From Pseudoalteromonas lipolytica (GTDB lineage Bacteria; Pseudomonadota; Gammaproteobacteria; Enterobacterales; Alteromonadaceae): DNA of 64,000 bases. Of the stretch, positions 9,365-19,880 are shown one piece after another. How positions within the stretch are numbered: position 1 is the first letter of the stretch; every line of letters starts with the position of its first letter. The stretch is taken from the NCBI RefSeq assembly GCF_001306915.1, contig NZ_LJTC01000007.1, positions 62,001 through 126,000 of the forward strand, given 5' to 3'. A model generated the notes under the pieces. That model saw only the letters and a list, made by a program, of their open reading frames with translations. It made no database searches and was not told the DNA's origin. The translations under genes were made by a program, and so were the position numbers.

Positions 9365-10744
9365 TTAGGCTTTACGCCATGTTGTTTTACCAGCTGAATC
9401 TTCAAGTACCACACCAAGTGCATTCAATGCATCGCGGGCTTCATCAGCTGCCGCCCAATCTTTGTTTGCGCGGGCTTCATTACGTTTTGCTATTAACGCT
9501 TCGATGTGTGCTACTTCATCATCAGCTTGGCCACCTTGTAAAAAGGCTTCTGGATCTTGTTGTGCTACCCCTAATACCTCTGCAACACTGCGTAGTACAT
9601 AAGCGAGCTTACCAGCTTGCTCTGCATCGCTGTCTTTAACACGGTTTAGCTCTTTTGCTAGTTCAAATAACACGGGTAGTGCTTCTGGTGTGTTGAAGTC
9701 ATCATCCATCGCTTTTCTGAATTTAGCCACATATTCATTGCTAGCTAAATCGCATTCGATTGGCGTTACCCCGCGCAGTGCAGTGTAAATACGTTCAAGT
9801 GACGAACGTGCTTGCTCAAGGTTTTCTTGCGAATAGTTAAGCTGGCTACGGTAATGACCTGATATTAAGAAATAACGAACTGATTCAGCATCGTACTCTT
9901 TTAATACGTCACGTACGGTAAAGAAGTTGTTTAATGACTTAGACATCTTCTCTTTATTAACCTGTACCATCCCTGTGTGGATCCACGTATTTACGTACTT
10001 GCCGTTATTTGCACAGCATGACTGAGCAATTTCGTTTTCATGGTGCGGGAACTGTAAATCTGAACCACCACCGTGAATATCAAAATGTTCGCCTAAGTGC
10101 TTAGAGCTCATTGCTGAACATTCGATATGCCAACCAGGACGACCCTCACCCCATGGTGAAGACCATGACGGCTCTTCTGGCTTGGCTTTTTTCCAAAGCA
10201 CGAAATCAAGTGGATCTTGCTTATCTTGTGCAACTTCAACACGTGAACCAGCCTGTAGCATGGTTAGGTCTTGTTGTGATAAAGCACCGTATTGCTCAAA
10301 GGTTGATACGTCAAACAATACATCACCATCTGCAGCAACATACGCATGGCCTTTGGCAATTAGACGCTCAACCATCGCGATGATTTCATCCATATGGTTT
10401 GTTACTGTAGGCTCAACATCTGGACGCAGCATATTTAAGCTGTCGAAATCTTCATGCATGGCTTTGGTCATACGAGTCGTTAAATCATTAATTGACTCAC
10501 CATTTTCGTTAGCACGTTTAATGATTTTGTCGTCAACATCAGTGATGTTACGAACGTATTTTAAATCGTAACCGATGTGGCGTAGGTAACGCACAATCAC
10601 GTCAAAACCAACGAAAGTACGAGCGTGACCAATGTGACAGTAATCATAAATGGTGATACCACACACGTACATGTCGATTTTGCCATCAACAAGGGGTTTA
10701 AACTGCTCTTTTTGTCGCGTAAGTGTGTTGTAAATTTGTACCAT
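9365..10744 (-). CDS. cysS: Cysteinyl-tRNA synthetase
   Basis: Class I aminoacyl-tRNA synthetase charging tRNA-Cys. 459 residues, the normal length. The HIGH motif appears as CHIGHARTF (His37-Ile-Gly-His40), the zinc-ligand Cys28 precedes it, the second zinc cysteine lies in [10 protein letters not shown], and the KMSKS loop is intact ([11 protein letters not shown]). Upstream and divergent is ppiB, the same neighbour as in E. coli. Confidence 0.98.
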   Translation of the reverse strand: MVQIYNTLTRQKEQFKPLVDGKIDMYVCGITIYDYCHIGHARTFVGFDVIVRYLRHIGYDLKYVRNITDVDDKIIKRANENGESINDLTTRMTKAMHEDFDSLNMLRPDVEPTVTNHMDEIIAMVERLIAKGHAYVAADGDVLFDVSTFEQYGALSQQDLTMLQAGSRVEVAQDKQDPLDFVLWKKAKPEEPSWSSPWGEGRPGWHIECSAMSSKHLGEHFDIHGGGSDLQFPHHENEIAQSCCANNGKYVNTWIHTGMVQVNKEKMSKSLNNFFTVRDVLKEYDAESVRYFLISGHYRSQLNYSQENLEQARSSLERIYTALRGVTPIECDLASNEYVAKFRKAMDDDFNTPEALPVLFELAKELNRVKDSDAEQAGKLAYVLRSVAEVLGVAQQDPEAFLQGGQADDEVAHIEALIAKRNEARANKDWAAADEARDALNALGVVLEDSAGKTTWRKA

Positions 10745-10921
10745 TTATAAAATGTCCTTAACGGTGTTTCGAGATTCTCTATGGTAACACTTGCAAAGCC
10801 GCTGCTCTAGCGCTTTATCAATTGAATAAGCAGTTTGTTAATCGTTTTAAACAAGCTCTTTGTTAATCAAACACAACTACTATAAAATAGCCCCATTATT
10901 AAACCTGATATAGGAAACCTC

Positions 10922-11413
10922 ATGGTTGTACTACACACAAACTTTGGTGACATCACTATCAAGATGCACGAAAGCGATGCACCAAACACAGTTAAAAACT
11001 TCTTAGAGTATGCCAGCGCTGGCTTTTACAACGGTACTATCTTCCACCGTGTAATCGATGGTTTTATGGTACAAGGCGGTGGTTTTGAGCCGGGTATGGT
11101 TCAAAAAGAAGTAAACAACCCTATCGAAAATGAAGCAAACAACGGCCTTGCAAATAAAGTGGGCACATTAGCAATGGCACGTACGCCGGATCCACACTCA
11201 GCAACTGCGCAGTTCTTCATTAACGTTAACGACAATGACTTCTTAAACTTCAGCAGTGAAACATCACAAGGCTGGGGCTACTGCGTGTTCGCAGAAGTTG
11301 TTGAAGGTATGGACGTGGTAAACAAAATCAAAGGTGTTGCTACTGGCAGCGCTGGCTTCCACCAAGACGTACCTCTTGAAGATGTTATCATCGAAAAAGT
11401 AACGGTTAGCTAA
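10922..11413 (+). CDS. ppiB: Cyclophilin-type peptidyl-prolyl isomerase B
   Basis: Cytoplasmic cyclophilin accelerating proline isomerisation. 163 residues with no signal peptide. Cyclophilin signatures are visible: [16 protein letters not shown] with the catalytic Arg, [17 protein letters not shown], and [16 protein letters not shown]. It is followed by a terminator and then lpxH, the same order as in many gammaproteobacteria (cysS/ppiB/lpxH). Confidence 0.96.
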   Translation: MVVLHTNFGDITIKMHESDAPNTVKNFLEYASAGFYNGTIFHRVIDGFMVQGGGFEPGMVQKEVNNPIENEANNGLANKVGTLAMARTPDPHSATAQFFINVNDNDFLNFSSETSQGWGYCVFAEVVEGMDVVNKIKGVATGSAGFHQDVPLEDVIIEKVTVS

Positions 11414-11433
11414 TTTAATCGTTTAGTCTTTTT

Positions 11434-11459
11434 GAGCGGGCCTGTTGCCCGCTTTTTTG
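11434..11459 (+). terminator. Terminator after ppiB
   Basis: Stem AGCGGGC (11435-11441), loop CTGTT, GCCCGCT (11447-11453) and six T. It ends ten bases before the lpxH start and shows that the in-frame alternative start inside it (11445) is not the real one. Confidence 0.9.
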
Positions 11460-11468
11460 CGAGTAACC

Positions 11469-12203
11469 ATGAAACAAAGTTATTTTATTGCCGATCTCCA
11501 TTTAACAGAAAACCGCCCAGACATCACTGCGGCATTTTTTGATTTTCTTGATAACAAGATTATTAATGATGACGTTGATGCGCTGTATATTTTGGGTGAT
11601 TTTTTTGAAGTATGGGTCGGTGATGACTATCAAACTGACCTTTCAAAGAGTGTTGCCGCACGTTTAAGCCAAGTCAGTGAAAGTGGTACTGAGGTGTTTT
11701 TTATCCATGGTAATCGCGATTTCATTATGCGAGAAGACTATGCAAAAAGCGCGAGTATGACGTTATTGCCTGAGCAAGTTGTTATTGATTTATACGGTAC
11801 TCCAACCGTTATCTTGCACGGTGATGAAATGTGCACTCAAGATATTGAATATCAGAAGTTTCGTAAAAAAAGCCGTGGTTGGTGGTGGCCAAAACTAATG
11901 CTTGCTATGCCGCTTTGGTATCGTAAGAAAATTGCCCGCAACGCCCGCGAAAAATCAAAACAAAGCCAAGCTGGCAAAGCATTAGAGATTTTAGATGTGA
12001 CCGAAGATGCGGTTTTAGCCATGTTTGAAAAGCATCAGGTTGCTAATATGATCCACGGTCATACCCACCGCCCCAATGTGCATCACTATAATATAAATGG
12101 TAAAACGCTAACCCGCACTGTACTGGGTGACTGGTATGAACAAGGTTCATACTTAAGAGCTACTCCTGAAAAACAAAAACTAGTCCATACGCCCTTTAAA
12201 TAA
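11469..12203 (+). CDS. lpxH: UDP-2,3-diacylglucosamine hydrolase
   Basis: Peripheral membrane metallophosphoesterase of lipid A synthesis that converts UDP-2,3-diacylglucosamine to lipid X plus UMP. 244 residues from the ATG at 11469 (MKQSYFIADLHL). Metal-binding motifs are all present: DLHL near residue 9, GDFFEVWVGDD, GNRDF, HGD, and GHTHRP. A longer reading frame starts at 11445 but lies inside the ppiB terminator and is rejected. A periplasmic binding protein gene follows after 51 bases. Confidence 0.96.
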   Translation: MKQSYFIADLHLTENRPDITAAFFDFLDNKIINDDVDALYILGDFFEVWVGDDYQTDLSKSVAARLSQVSESGTEVFFIHGNRDFIMREDYAKSASMTLLPEQVVIDLYGTPTVILHGDEMCTQDIEYQKFRKKSRGWWWPKLMLAMPLWYRKKIARNAREKSKQSQAGKALEILDVTEDAVLAMFEKHQVANMIHGHTHRPNVHHYNINGKTLTRTVLGDWYEQGSYLRATPEKQKLVHTPFK

Positions 12204-12254
12204 GCGTATTTTTAACTATGCTATAAACAGTAATGTTAAATACCTTCTCTGTTT

Positions 12255-13046
12255 ATGAACCGATTAAGCCTTTTCTGTTGCTGTTTACTGTTCAGCTTTT
12301 CAGTCCACTGCCAAACTTGGCAATTGGTCACTGAACCATTCCCACCCTATTTTATTGGTGAACAACACAAGCCTGGCTGGCTTCATGAAGTGATCATCGC
12401 AGCACTGAAAACACAAAATCAAAAAGCCTCTATCGAATATACTCAATGGGCTCGAGCATTAAAACTGGCAAAACGACATAGACGTGTGGCAGTACTCGGA
12501 GCTTATTATACTGAGTTAAGAACGCGAAGCTTTATTTATTCACAACCTCTTGCGACAGCTCACACAGTACTTTTTAAACGCGCAGGCAGCGAGATAACTT
12601 TTACTGGCTCACTATATTCACTAAAACCCTATACGATTAGTAAAGGAGAAGACTATGCAGTTAGCCCAGAGTTTGAACAACACCCAGAGCTTACTGTAAC
12701 AACCACTGATAGCTTAATTGATAGCTTATTACTACTAAAACATGGCCGCGTTGATTTAGTTGCAGGCACAAAAGAGGTCGCTTTGTATTGGCTCAGCAAC
12801 AGCGAGCGGTTACAACAAGCAAAGCAAGTAGAAGTTGAACATATTACCCCGACTTTAGCTACGCAAAATTTACACGTGATCAGCGACAAACATCATCCCC
12901 AAGCAAAGCAATTTCAACGTAGCTTACATTTAGGTCTAAAAGCGATTGTGGCTTCAGGTGAACTAGAAGAGATTCTCCAAAGCTATGAGTTTACTGACGA
13001 GCAAACTCGTCAATTAACTCAATTATTAAGCAGAAACCTGCGCTAG
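12255..13046 (+). CDS. Periplasmic solute-binding protein, family 3 (orphan)
   Basis: 263 residues with a clear signal peptide (MNRLSLFCCCLLFSFSVHC, cleavage near residue 19-20). The mature part begins WQLVTEPFPPYFIGE, the pattern of amino-acid-type binding proteins (SBP_bac_3). No permease or ATPase gene is adjacent, so it is either an orphan receptor or serves a transporter or sensor elsewhere; many Alteromonadales carry numerous such proteins. The ligand is unknown. Convergent with miaE. Confidence 0.8.
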   Translation: MNRLSLFCCCLLFSFSVHCQTWQLVTEPFPPYFIGEQHKPGWLHEVIIAALKTQNQKASIEYTQWARALKLAKRHRRVAVLGAYYTELRTRSFIYSQPLATAHTVLFKRAGSEITFTGSLYSLKPYTISKGEDYAVSPEFEQHPELTVTTTDSLIDSLLLLKHGRVDLVAGTKEVALYWLSNSERLQQAKQVEVEHITPTLATQNLHVISDKHHPQAKQFQRSLHLGLKAIVASGELEEILQSYEFTDEQTRQLTQLLSRNLR

Positions 13047-13118
13047 TTGCGGTAATAAGAATTCAAATTTTAAGGAACTGAGCTTACTTGTGATACATAG
13101 GTACTCAAAAAAGCTTAC

Positions 13119-13892
13119 CTAAGCTGGCACACCACTATGAAATTTAAAGTCTTCGTCAGGAGTTGATATAAGCTCAGCTTCAAGCTGACCAAAAAATTCC
13201 ACACGCTCCGTGATATCAAACTCACTGATTTCTTGTGCAAGAGATAAATAGTCTTGGTAATGACGCGCTTCAGAGCGCAGTAGTGAAATATAAAAGTCAC
13301 CTAAGCGCTTATCAACATGCGGGGCTAATTTAGCAAAACGCTCGCATGAGCGGGCTTCGATGTAAGCACCGATAATTAATTTATCTACCAAAGCATCAGG
13401 CTCGTAAGTTTTTACATGGCGCAGCATTCCTTTGGCATAACGACATGGGGTAATGCTTTTATATTCAATGCCGTATTCATCCATGATCTCAAGCACTTGA
13501 TAAAAGTGATGAAGCTCTTCTTTTATAAGCATCACCATTTTATCGATAAGGTCTTGCCCGTAAGGTGAATTCGATTTTGGGATCATTGATTTAGTCAGCT
13601 TGTTTTTATCTGCAAGCTCTCGCCAATCACCTTCACGCTTATAAACAAGCGTTTCAAAGGGTTTTAACCACTCAAGCAACGCATCACTACTTTCTTTATC
13701 AACTGCATACTTACGAATTAAAAACATCGCAGACTGGGCTGCTTTTAATTCACAAATTAGGTGATCAATTAAAACCACATCTAAGTTTTCTTTTTTGGTT
13801 GCCGCAGCAATCCACTCATCAGGCGTTTCGCACTTTAAAAAAGAATGAATGGGCGCTAATAAATCAGAATAAGGCACTGAATAACTTCTCAT
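13119..13892 (-). CDS. miaE: tRNA 2-methylthio-N6-isopentenyl adenosine(37) hydroxylase
   Basis: Non-haem di-iron monooxygenase that hydroxylates ms2i6A37 in tRNA. The iron-binding carboxylate/His motifs EELHHF, EARSCERF and SEARHYQ are seen in the expected order along an all-helical protein. A longer frame opens at 13946, but homologues begin near MRSYSVPYSDLLAPI, so the ATG at 13892 (257 residues) is chosen. Single gene between two convergent or divergent neighbours. Presence of miaE implies miaA/miaB elsewhere (inference). Confidence 0.92.
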   Translation of the reverse strand: MRSYSVPYSDLLAPIHSFLKCETPDEWIAAATKKENLDVVLIDHLICELKAAQSAMFLIRKYAVDKESSDALLEWLKPFETLVYKREGDWRELADKNKLTKSMIPKSNSPYGQDLIDKMVMLIKEELHHFYQVLEIMDEYGIEYKSITPCRYAKGMLRHVKTYEPDALVDKLIIGAYIEARSCERFAKLAPHVDKRLGDFYISLLRSEARHYQDYLSLAQEISEFDITERVEFFGQLEAELISTPDEDFKFHSGVPA

Positions 13893-14107
13893 CAAAAATC
13901 TTAATTCGATTTTATCACATAAATTAGCCCGCATTCCACGACCCACATCAGTGCAAAGTAATTTTCTATATGCACTAAAGAGTTACATTTAATCGGCTAT
14001 ATCGATTATTTCAGCTTCTTGACAAGATTTAATTACTGAACCATAACTTAATCAAAGCTGTACAAAAATAAAGCAGCTCATATTCCTTTTTTACAGGGGC
14101 AATAATT

Positions 14108-14707
14108 ATGATTCTAAACCACTTATGGGGCTTATACGCTCACCCACTCGAAGAATGGCAGACAATTGATAACCGTCACGAAAGCTTGCGCTATAGCTTA
14201 TCGCACATTTTATTAATTGCTTGTATCCCTTCACTCATGGGCTACTATTCATCAGTTTATTTGGGCTGGAGTATTGGCGCAGGTGAAGCAGTATATCTAA
14301 CCCATGATAGTGCATTACTTATCGCGGTTGCGATGTACTTTGCACTAATTGCGGGCGTGTTTGCACTTGCATACTTAGCTCATTGGATGGCAGTGACCTT
14401 TGGTGCAAAACCCACCTTTACACAAACCCTAGAACTTGCTGCGTATACAGCCACGCCAGTATTTATGTCTTCATTTGCGGCATTCTTACCTGAGCTATGG
14501 TTTGTGGTGTGTGTAGGTCTTGTAGCACTGGCCTACTCAGTTTACTTGCTCTATACAGGAGTGCCAATTTTAATGCATATTCCTGAAGAGCGAGGTTTTA
14601 TCTATGCCAGTTCAGTAGTCACCTGTGGGCTGATCTTACTGGTAATTATTTTGGCTGCCACAGCTATTTTATGGACTAACGGAATTGTCCACCCTATGTT
14701 TACTTAA
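14108..14707 (+). CDS. Yip1-family integral membrane protein
   Basis: 199 residues with five or six hydrophobic segments. The C-terminal part YLLYTGVPILMHIPEERGF is the recognisable Yip1-domain signature of bacterial homologues. The cellular role of these bacterial proteins is not established. Monocistronic; preceded by 215 bases upstream of miaE and followed by a bidirectional terminator shared with purF. Confidence 0.82.
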   Translation: MILNHLWGLYAHPLEEWQTIDNRHESLRYSLSHILLIACIPSLMGYYSSVYLGWSIGAGEAVYLTHDSALLIAVAMYFALIAGVFALAYLAHWMAVTFGAKPTFTQTLELAAYTATPVFMSSFAAFLPELWFVVCVGLVALAYSVYLLYTGVPILMHIPEERGFIYASSVVTCGLILLVIILAATAILWTNGIVHPMFT

Positions 14708-14738
14708 GTTCATTGTTATTTTCCTTTCTTTCCATAAA

Positions 14739-14768
14739 CAAAAAAGGAGCTGTAAAGCTCCTTTTTTA
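14739..14768. terminator. Bidirectional terminator between yip1-like gene and purF
   Basis: AAAAAAGGAGC-tgtaaa-GCTCCTTTTTT: a stem of five GC-rich pairs plus an A/T extension, with T runs in both directions, placed between two convergent genes. Confidence 0.9.
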
Positions 14769-14789
14769 TACCAGTCAAATCAAGGCTGA

Positions 14790-16316
14790 TTAATCAGCGC
14801 TGTTTTCTTCTTGGTTATGTAACTCTAAACTTGCTGACATCGCATTTTCACGAGTTGATTTCGCTGAATCATTACGTAAACGATCAATGTGGTTTAGGTA
14901 ATCTTGGTCGATATCACCTGTGATGTATTGACCATCAAATACTGATGTTTCAAAACGGGTGATTTCTGGGTTTTCTTGGCTTACTGCTGAGATTAAGTCA
15001 TCTAGCGATTGATAGATAAGACCATCTGCACCAATGCTTGCGTTGATATCTTCAACTTCACGGCCATGAGCAATTAGCTCAGCTGCCGATGGCATATCAA
15101 TACCGTAAACGTTCGGGAAGCGAATCTCTGGCGCTGCTGATGCGAAGTAAACGTTCTTAGCACCTGACTCTCGGGCCATCTCAACGATTTGCGCTGACGT
15201 TGTACCACGAACAATTGAGTCATCAACAAGTAATACGTTTTTACCTTTGAACTCACGGTCAATGGCATTCAGTTTTTGACGAACTGACTTCTTACGCATT
15301 TCTTGACCTGGCATGATAAACGTACGGCCAATGTAGCGGTTTTTAACAAAACCTTGGCGGTATGGCAGGTTAAGAGCTGATGCAATCTCTAGTGCTACGT
15401 CACATGATGTTTCTGGGATTGGAATAACCACGTCGATGTCTTTGTCAGCCCATTCACGTGCGATTTTCTCACCTAACTTAGTACCCATGTTTACACGTGT
15501 TGCATAAACAGACATACGGTCAATTGTTGAATCTGGGCGCGCAAAGTAAACAAACTCAAAGATACACGGCGAGTAAGTTGCTTTTTCAGCACACGCTTGC
15601 GAGAAAAGTTGACCATCTTCAGTTACGTAAATTGCTTCACCTGGTGCAACGTCACGAACAAACTCAAAACCATCTGTTTTTAAAGCAACGCTTTCTGATG
15701 CAAACATGTACTCAGTACCATTTGCAGTTTCACGCTTACCAAATACTAATGGGCGAATACCGTTCGGATCACGAAACGCAACAATACCGTGACCGATGAT
15801 CATTGCAATCGTTGCATAACCACCGGTTACTTTATTATTCACTTCAGTAATCGCAGTGAAGATATCTTCAGCATCAAGTTTTAGCTTATTAGATTTGCTT
15901 AACTCATGCGCCACGATGTTAAGTAAAATTTCAGAGTCAGATGTTGTATTAACATGACGGCGAGCTTCTGAAAATAATTGCTGCTTTAATGCTTCTGCGT
16001 TTGTTAAGTTACCATTGTGCGCAAGTGCGATACCAAATGGCGAGTTAACATAGAAAGGTTGCGCTTCAGACGAGCTAGAAGAACCAGCTGTCGGGTAGCG
16101 AACATGGCCAATACCAATTGTACCTTGCAGACGTTTCATATGACGGGTATGAAAAACATCTTTTACAAGGCCATTGGCTTTACGTAAGCTAAACGTGTTG
16201 TTTTCAATGGTAATGATGCCAGCTGCATCTTGACCGCGGTGTTGCAAAACAGTTAAGCCGTCATATAACGCCTGATTAACAGGAGAAGTTCCGACTATGC
16301 CAACGATACCACACAT
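14790..16316 (-). CDS. purF: Amidophosphoribosyltransferase
   Basis: First committed step of purine synthesis: transfers glutamine nitrogen to PRPP. 508 residues. After removal of Met1, Cys2 (MCGIVGIVG) is the N-terminal nucleophile of the class II glutaminase domain (about 1-230). The C-terminal phosphoribosyltransferase domain carries the PRPP loop [14 protein letters not shown]. Last gene of truA-accD-folC-dedD-cvpA-purF, with 12 to 61 bases between the folC, dedD, cvpA and purF genes; a terminator follows. No PurR-like operator was recognised upstream of cvpA. Confidence 0.98.
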   Translation of the reverse strand: MCGIVGIVGTSPVNQALYDGLTVLQHRGQDAAGIITIENNTFSLRKANGLVKDVFHTRHMKRLQGTIGIGHVRYPTAGSSSSSEAQPFYVNSPFGIALAHNGNLTNAEALKQQLFSEARRHVNTTSDSEILLNIVAHELSKSNKLKLDAEDIFTAITEVNNKVTGGYATIAMIIGHGIVAFRDPNGIRPLVFGKRETANGTEYMFASESVALKTDGFEFVRDVAPGEAIYVTEDGQLFSQACAEKATYSPCIFEFVYFARPDSTIDRMSVYATRVNMGTKLGEKIAREWADKDIDVVIPIPETSCDVALEIASALNLPYRQGFVKNRYIGRTFIMPGQEMRKKSVRQKLNAIDREFKGKNVLLVDDSIVRGTTSAQIVEMARESGAKNVYFASAAPEIRFPNVYGIDMPSAAELIAHGREVEDINASIGADGLIYQSLDDLISAVSQENPEITRFETSVFDGQYITGDIDQDYLNHIDRLRNDSAKSTRENAMSASLELHNQEENSAD

Positions 16317-16334
16317 TAAATTTATCCTCGCCGA

Positions 16335-16829
16335 TTAACGGTTTACAGAATTTAAAAAGCTCGAGTTGTTTTCGAGGTACGAGAAGAACCACTCAACAAC
16401 AAAGCCAAATTCTGGAATCAAAATAGAGTTGCCCCACCAATGCGTATTAGGTGCACCGGTAAAAGCATCAAGAAAGAAGAGTAACGCGCTTACGACCAAC
16501 ACGCCACGAAGAGCACCAAACACTATGCCGAAAACACGGTCTGTGCCAGATAAACCAGTACGTTGTACAAGTTCACCTAAAATATAGTTTAGTAACCCAC
16601 CCAACAGGAGTGTCGCAAAGAATAATATGGCTATTGCGGCTGCATTTCTTAAAAGGGGTTCTGAAATACTTGTTAGGAAGGATGCTAAATATTGGTAAAA
16701 CAAACTAGAGATGATAAATGCGCCAGCCCATACAGCTAATGACATTGCTTCTTTTACAAAGCCACGTATTAAGCCGATGATAGTGGATAGTGCAATAATG
16801 CCAAGTATGGCGTAATCAACCCAGATCAT
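16335..16829 (-). CDS. cvpA: CvpA family inner-membrane protein
   Basis: About 164 residues, four membrane segments, with the conserved [13 protein letters not shown] and [20 protein letters not shown] stretches of CvpA (named for colicin V production; also linked to purine gene expression and envelope stress). The start is placed at the ATG at 16829 ([10 protein letters not shown]), which matches family N-termini; a TTG three codons earlier is less likely. It lies 18 bases upstream of purF, as in E. coli. Confidence 0.93.
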   Translation of the reverse strand: MIWVDYAILGIIALSTIIGLIRGFVKEAMSLAVWAGAFIISSLFYQYLASFLTSISEPLLRNAAAIAILFFATLLLGGLLNYILGELVQRTGLSGTDRVFGIVFGALRGVLVVSALLFFLDAFTGAPNTHWWGNSILIPEFGFVVEWFFSYLENNSSFLNSVNR

Positions 16830-16890
16830 AAGAACCAACTAGTCGTTAATTTGGGGCGCATTCTATAAGAGGTATACTCAAAATACCAGA

Positions 16891-17544
16891 TCATTTTGTA
16901 ATTTCAAACTGAGTAACTTTGCCGTTTAACTTGGTTAACTGCTTTAACTCAGTAAGCTTACTTTCTAACTCTTTTTTGCTAAGTGAAGGACCTACAAAGA
17001 CTTTTGTCAGAGTGCCATTCGGGGTTTTGATTGGACGCGTAAAGGTTTTGAAACCATTCGCTTTTAATTTTTCTTGCAGTGATTTCACATTAGGTGCGTG
17101 AGAAAAACTACCCAGTTGAATAACATAAGCCATTTGTGTGAGGTTTTCTTCTGGCTTACGGGTTGGCTCAGGGGCTTTAGCGACTGGCTTGGCAGGCTCT
17201 TGCACTGCAACTTTTGGCTCACCTTTGTTAATTACCGGCTCATCGATAGAAGCTTCAACCATTTGCGGCGCAGTATCAATTTGCTGGGTTTCATTTGCGA
17301 CAAGATCAGCGTCGTTTGCTTGCGTATCTTCAACCGGAATTTGCGAAGGTTGCTCAGCAGAGGCGACTTTATTATCAATCACCTCTTGCAAGTCTATCGT
17401 AGTGAACTCAGGGCGTTCAGGAATAGCTTTAAAGCCTTCTTTATAATGAACCTTCTCACCATCCAAAATGTTTGGAATGAAGACAATAGCCGCCACAACC
17501 ACAATCGTGGTGCCTACTAAGCGATTAATAAACCCTGCGTTCAC
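16891..17544 (-). CDS. dedD: SPOR-domain division protein DedD
   Basis: 217 residues: a single N-terminal membrane segment (about residues 6-24), a Pro/Glu/Gln-rich periplasmic linker, and a C-terminal SPOR domain (about 135-217, AYVIQLGSFSHAPNVKSL and FVGPSLSKKE) that binds denuded septal peptidoglycan. Position between folC and cvpA is the E. coli dedD context. The linker is compositionally biased and poorly conserved, as usual. Confidence 0.92.
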   Translation of the reverse strand: MNAGFINRLVGTTIVVVAAIVFIPNILDGEKVHYKEGFKAIPERPEFTTIDLQEVIDNKVASAEQPSQIPVEDTQANDADLVANETQQIDTAPQMVEASIDEPVINKGEPKVAVQEPAKPVAKAPEPTRKPEENLTQMAYVIQLGSFSHAPNVKSLQEKLKANGFKTFTRPIKTPNGTLTKVFVGPSLSKKELESKLTELKQLTKLNGKVTQFEITK

Positions 17545-17555
17545 CGATTTCCTCT

Positions 17556-18821
17556 CTATTTTTTAAAGTAATTGATGGCTGCAGCCACAGTTATAAACGA
17601 ACCGAACACAATCACTAACGTGTTTTCATCAACATTTGGTAATAACGTATCTAGCGCAGTTTCAACACTCTCATAGTGCGTACTAGGCGCTGTTGATGTG
17701 GTTTCGGCTAGTGCTTTAGCAAGATTCTCAACTTTATCGCCGCGAAAACAATCTAAACTTGCTAACGACCACTGGTCAACAACATTTGCCACGGCTGACA
17801 TAGCAGCCACCTTATCTTTATCTGCAAGCATAGCGACTAATGCATGAATTTTAAACCCTTGATCTTTATACACGCTTAATTTGCGTGCCAAATATCGAGC
17901 TGACTCAGGGTTATGCGCAACATCGGTAAAAATAAGCGGCTGCTCACTTAACTGCTGAAAGCGCCCTTCTACAGTCAGATTCGCTAAGCAATCACGCACT
18001 TGTTGCTCGCTTGGTAGTAGCTCAAGCTTTGCAAGTAAGGTCAACGCGGTTGCTGCATTTTGACAAGGGATAGCAGGCTTAGCTAAGCGCCAATCTTTAC
18101 CTTGGTACTGCCAGTTAAAGCCTTCACTGTCTTCTGTGAATATGAAGTCACGGCCTGATAACACCATATCAGCGTTAATTTCATTACCATAATCAGTCAC
18201 TGTATGCGGAATCGCTAAATCGCCAACAATAGCTGGTGTGTTGGTACGGAAAATACCGGCTTTATCGTAACCAACAAGTTCTCGAGTATCGCCTAGGTAT
18301 TCTTTATGGTCTAAATCTATGGTGGTGATCACACAAGCATGTGGGTTCACTATATTAGTCGCATCAAAACGGCCACCCAGCCCCACTTCTAGCAGCACAT
18401 AATCAACGGCGTGACGTTTGAAAATAGCCAGTGCGCCTAAAGTACCGTACTCAAAATAAGTAAGCTGCGTGTCACCACGGCCTTTTTCAAGCATATCGAA
18501 AGCATCAACGTGGAATTGATCGTCAAGCTCTTGGCCATTAATACGTACGCGCTCGTTATAACGAATAAGATGCGGCGAAGCATAAGTACCGACACTGTAA
18601 CCCTGTGCAAGTAATAAACTTTCTAGGCAACGGGCTGTGGTCCCTTTACCGTTTGTGCCTGCAATGAGGATTATTTTGCTTGATGTATCGAGTAAGCCGA
18701 CTTGGTTTGCCACGCGTTCTACGCGCTCTAAACCCATTTCGATATTAGCAGGATGGACACTTTCTAAATAACAAAGCCAATCATCAAGGCTTGATGATTG
18801 GCTAGGAAGGATTTCTGTCAT
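17556..18821 (-). CDS. folC: Bifunctional dihydrofolate synthase / folylpolyglutamate synthase
   Basis: Mur-ligase-type ATP enzyme adding glutamate to dihydropteroate and folates. 421 residues. The P-loop appears as IAGTNGKGTTARCLE near residue 55, with SPHLIRYNERVRING and LLEVGLGGRFDATN, both family signatures, and the C-terminal DVAHNPESAR motif. Sits 25 bases after accD and 11 bases before dedD in one operon. Confidence 0.97.
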   Translation of the reverse strand: MTEILPSQSSSLDDWLCYLESVHPANIEMGLERVERVANQVGLLDTSSKIILIAGTNGKGTTARCLESLLLAQGYSVGTYASPHLIRYNERVRINGQELDDQFHVDAFDMLEKGRGDTQLTYFEYGTLGALAIFKRHAVDYVLLEVGLGGRFDATNIVNPHACVITTIDLDHKEYLGDTRELVGYDKAGIFRTNTPAIVGDLAIPHTVTDYGNEINADMVLSGRDFIFTEDSEGFNWQYQGKDWRLAKPAIPCQNAATALTLLAKLELLPSEQQVRDCLANLTVEGRFQQLSEQPLIFTDVAHNPESARYLARKLSVYKDQGFKIHALVAMLADKDKVAAMSAVANVVDQWSLASLDCFRGDKVENLAKALAETTSTAPSTHYESVETALDTLLPNVDENTLVIVFGSFITVAAAINYFKK

Positions 18822-18846
18822 AGCGTTTAATCAGTTAAGCTGAAAT

Positions 18847-19722
18847 TTACGCTACTCTATGCTCTTGTTCAGTAGAAGGCAAGTTCATAAATTTCGCTAA
18901 GATACGTGCAAGGGTGTCACGCATTTCACGACGGTCTACAATCATGTCGATTGCACCATGCTCTAGCAAGAATTCACTGCGTTGGAAACCTTCAGGAAGC
19001 GTTTCACGTACTGTTTGCTCAATTACGCGAGGACCCGCAAAACCGATAAGCGCTTTAGGTTCCGCAACGTTTACATCACCAAGCATTGCCAGTGATGCAG
19101 ATACACCACCCATTGTTGGATCAGTTAATACTGAAATAAACGGTAAGCCTTTTTCGCTCATTTTTGCAAGTGCAGCACTTGTTTTAGCCATTTGCATTAA
19201 CGACATAAGTGCTTCTTGCATACGTGCACCACCTGATGCAGAGAAACAAATAAGTGGCATGTTGTGCTCTAAGCATTGATCTACAGCTTCAACAAAACGA
19301 GCACCTACTACTGACGCCATTGAACCACCCATAAACGAGAACTCAAAAGCAACAGCAGCAACAGGAATACCTTTTAGGCGGCCTTTCATTGCTACAAGTG
19401 CGTCTTTTTCGCCGCTTGCTTTTTGTGCTTGGGTAATACGGTCAGAATATTTTTTAGAATCTTTAAACTTTAATACGTCTTTTGGTTCGTGCTCTGCACC
19501 AATTTCTTGGCGATCAGCATCATCTAAAAAGTTTTCAAGACGTTTACGGCCACTTAAACGCATGTGGTGATCACACTTAGGACACACGTTGAGTGCTTTT
19601 TCTAATTCTGCTTTATATAAAATTGAATCACAGTCTGTACACTTAGCCCAAACCCCTTCTGGGATTTCTTTACGACCTGATGATTTAGTCGTTTTAGGTA
19701 AGATTTTTTCTAACCAACTCAT
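18847..19722 (-). CDS. accD: Acetyl-CoA carboxylase carboxyltransferase subunit beta
   Basis: Carboxyltransferase subunit that pairs with AccA to make malonyl-CoA. The start is set to the ATG at 19722 ([10 protein letters not shown]), preceded by AGAGAG; a longer frame opens at 19818 but adds 32 residues with no homology. The protein is then 291 residues with the zinc ribbon Cys28/Cys31/Cys47/Cys50 and the crotonase-like carboxyltransferase core ([24 protein letters not shown]). First gene of the accD-folC-dedD-cvpA-purF run. Confidence 0.97.
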   Translation of the reverse strand: MSWLEKILPKTTKSSGRKEIPEGVWAKCTDCDSILYKAELEKALNVCPKCDHHMRLSGRKRLENFLDDADRQEIGAEHEPKDVLKFKDSKKYSDRITQAQKASGEKDALVAMKGRLKGIPVAAVAFEFSFMGGSMASVVGARFVEAVDQCLEHNMPLICFSASGGARMQEALMSLMQMAKTSAALAKMSEKGLPFISVLTDPTMGGVSASLAMLGDVNVAEPKALIGFAGPRVIEQTVRETLPEGFQRSEFLLEHGAIDMIVDRREMRDTLARILAKFMNLPSTEQEHRVA

Positions 19723-19880
19723 TTGCAACTCTCTTAATGCTGTTCTGTGTCGCAGTCTGTTTAATTGAAAACACTCGCTTGTGTTTCTGATAACAAATAA
19801 ACAGACAGATTTTTTCAATTAAAACATGAATTACCCGCAGACGATATAAAAAACTGGTCTTAGTAGTAGTCTACTAAAGT

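Noticed and set aside
9151..9423. 90-residue minus-strand frame between cysS and the EamA gene
   Set aside because: Spans the cysS terminator and overlaps both real genes in other frames.
10182..10571. 129-residue plus-strand frame inside cysS
   Set aside because: Shadow of cysS codon usage on the opposite strand.
11445..11468. Upstream start of lpxH
   Set aside because: It lies within the ppiB terminator hairpin and adds residues absent from the family.
17098..17520. 140-residue plus-strand frame across dedD
   Set aside because: Antisense to the DedD linker, whose biased composition yields open antisense frames.
19723..19818. N-terminal extension of accD
   Set aside because: No ribosome site or homology; MSWLEKILP is the family start with a good ribosome site.
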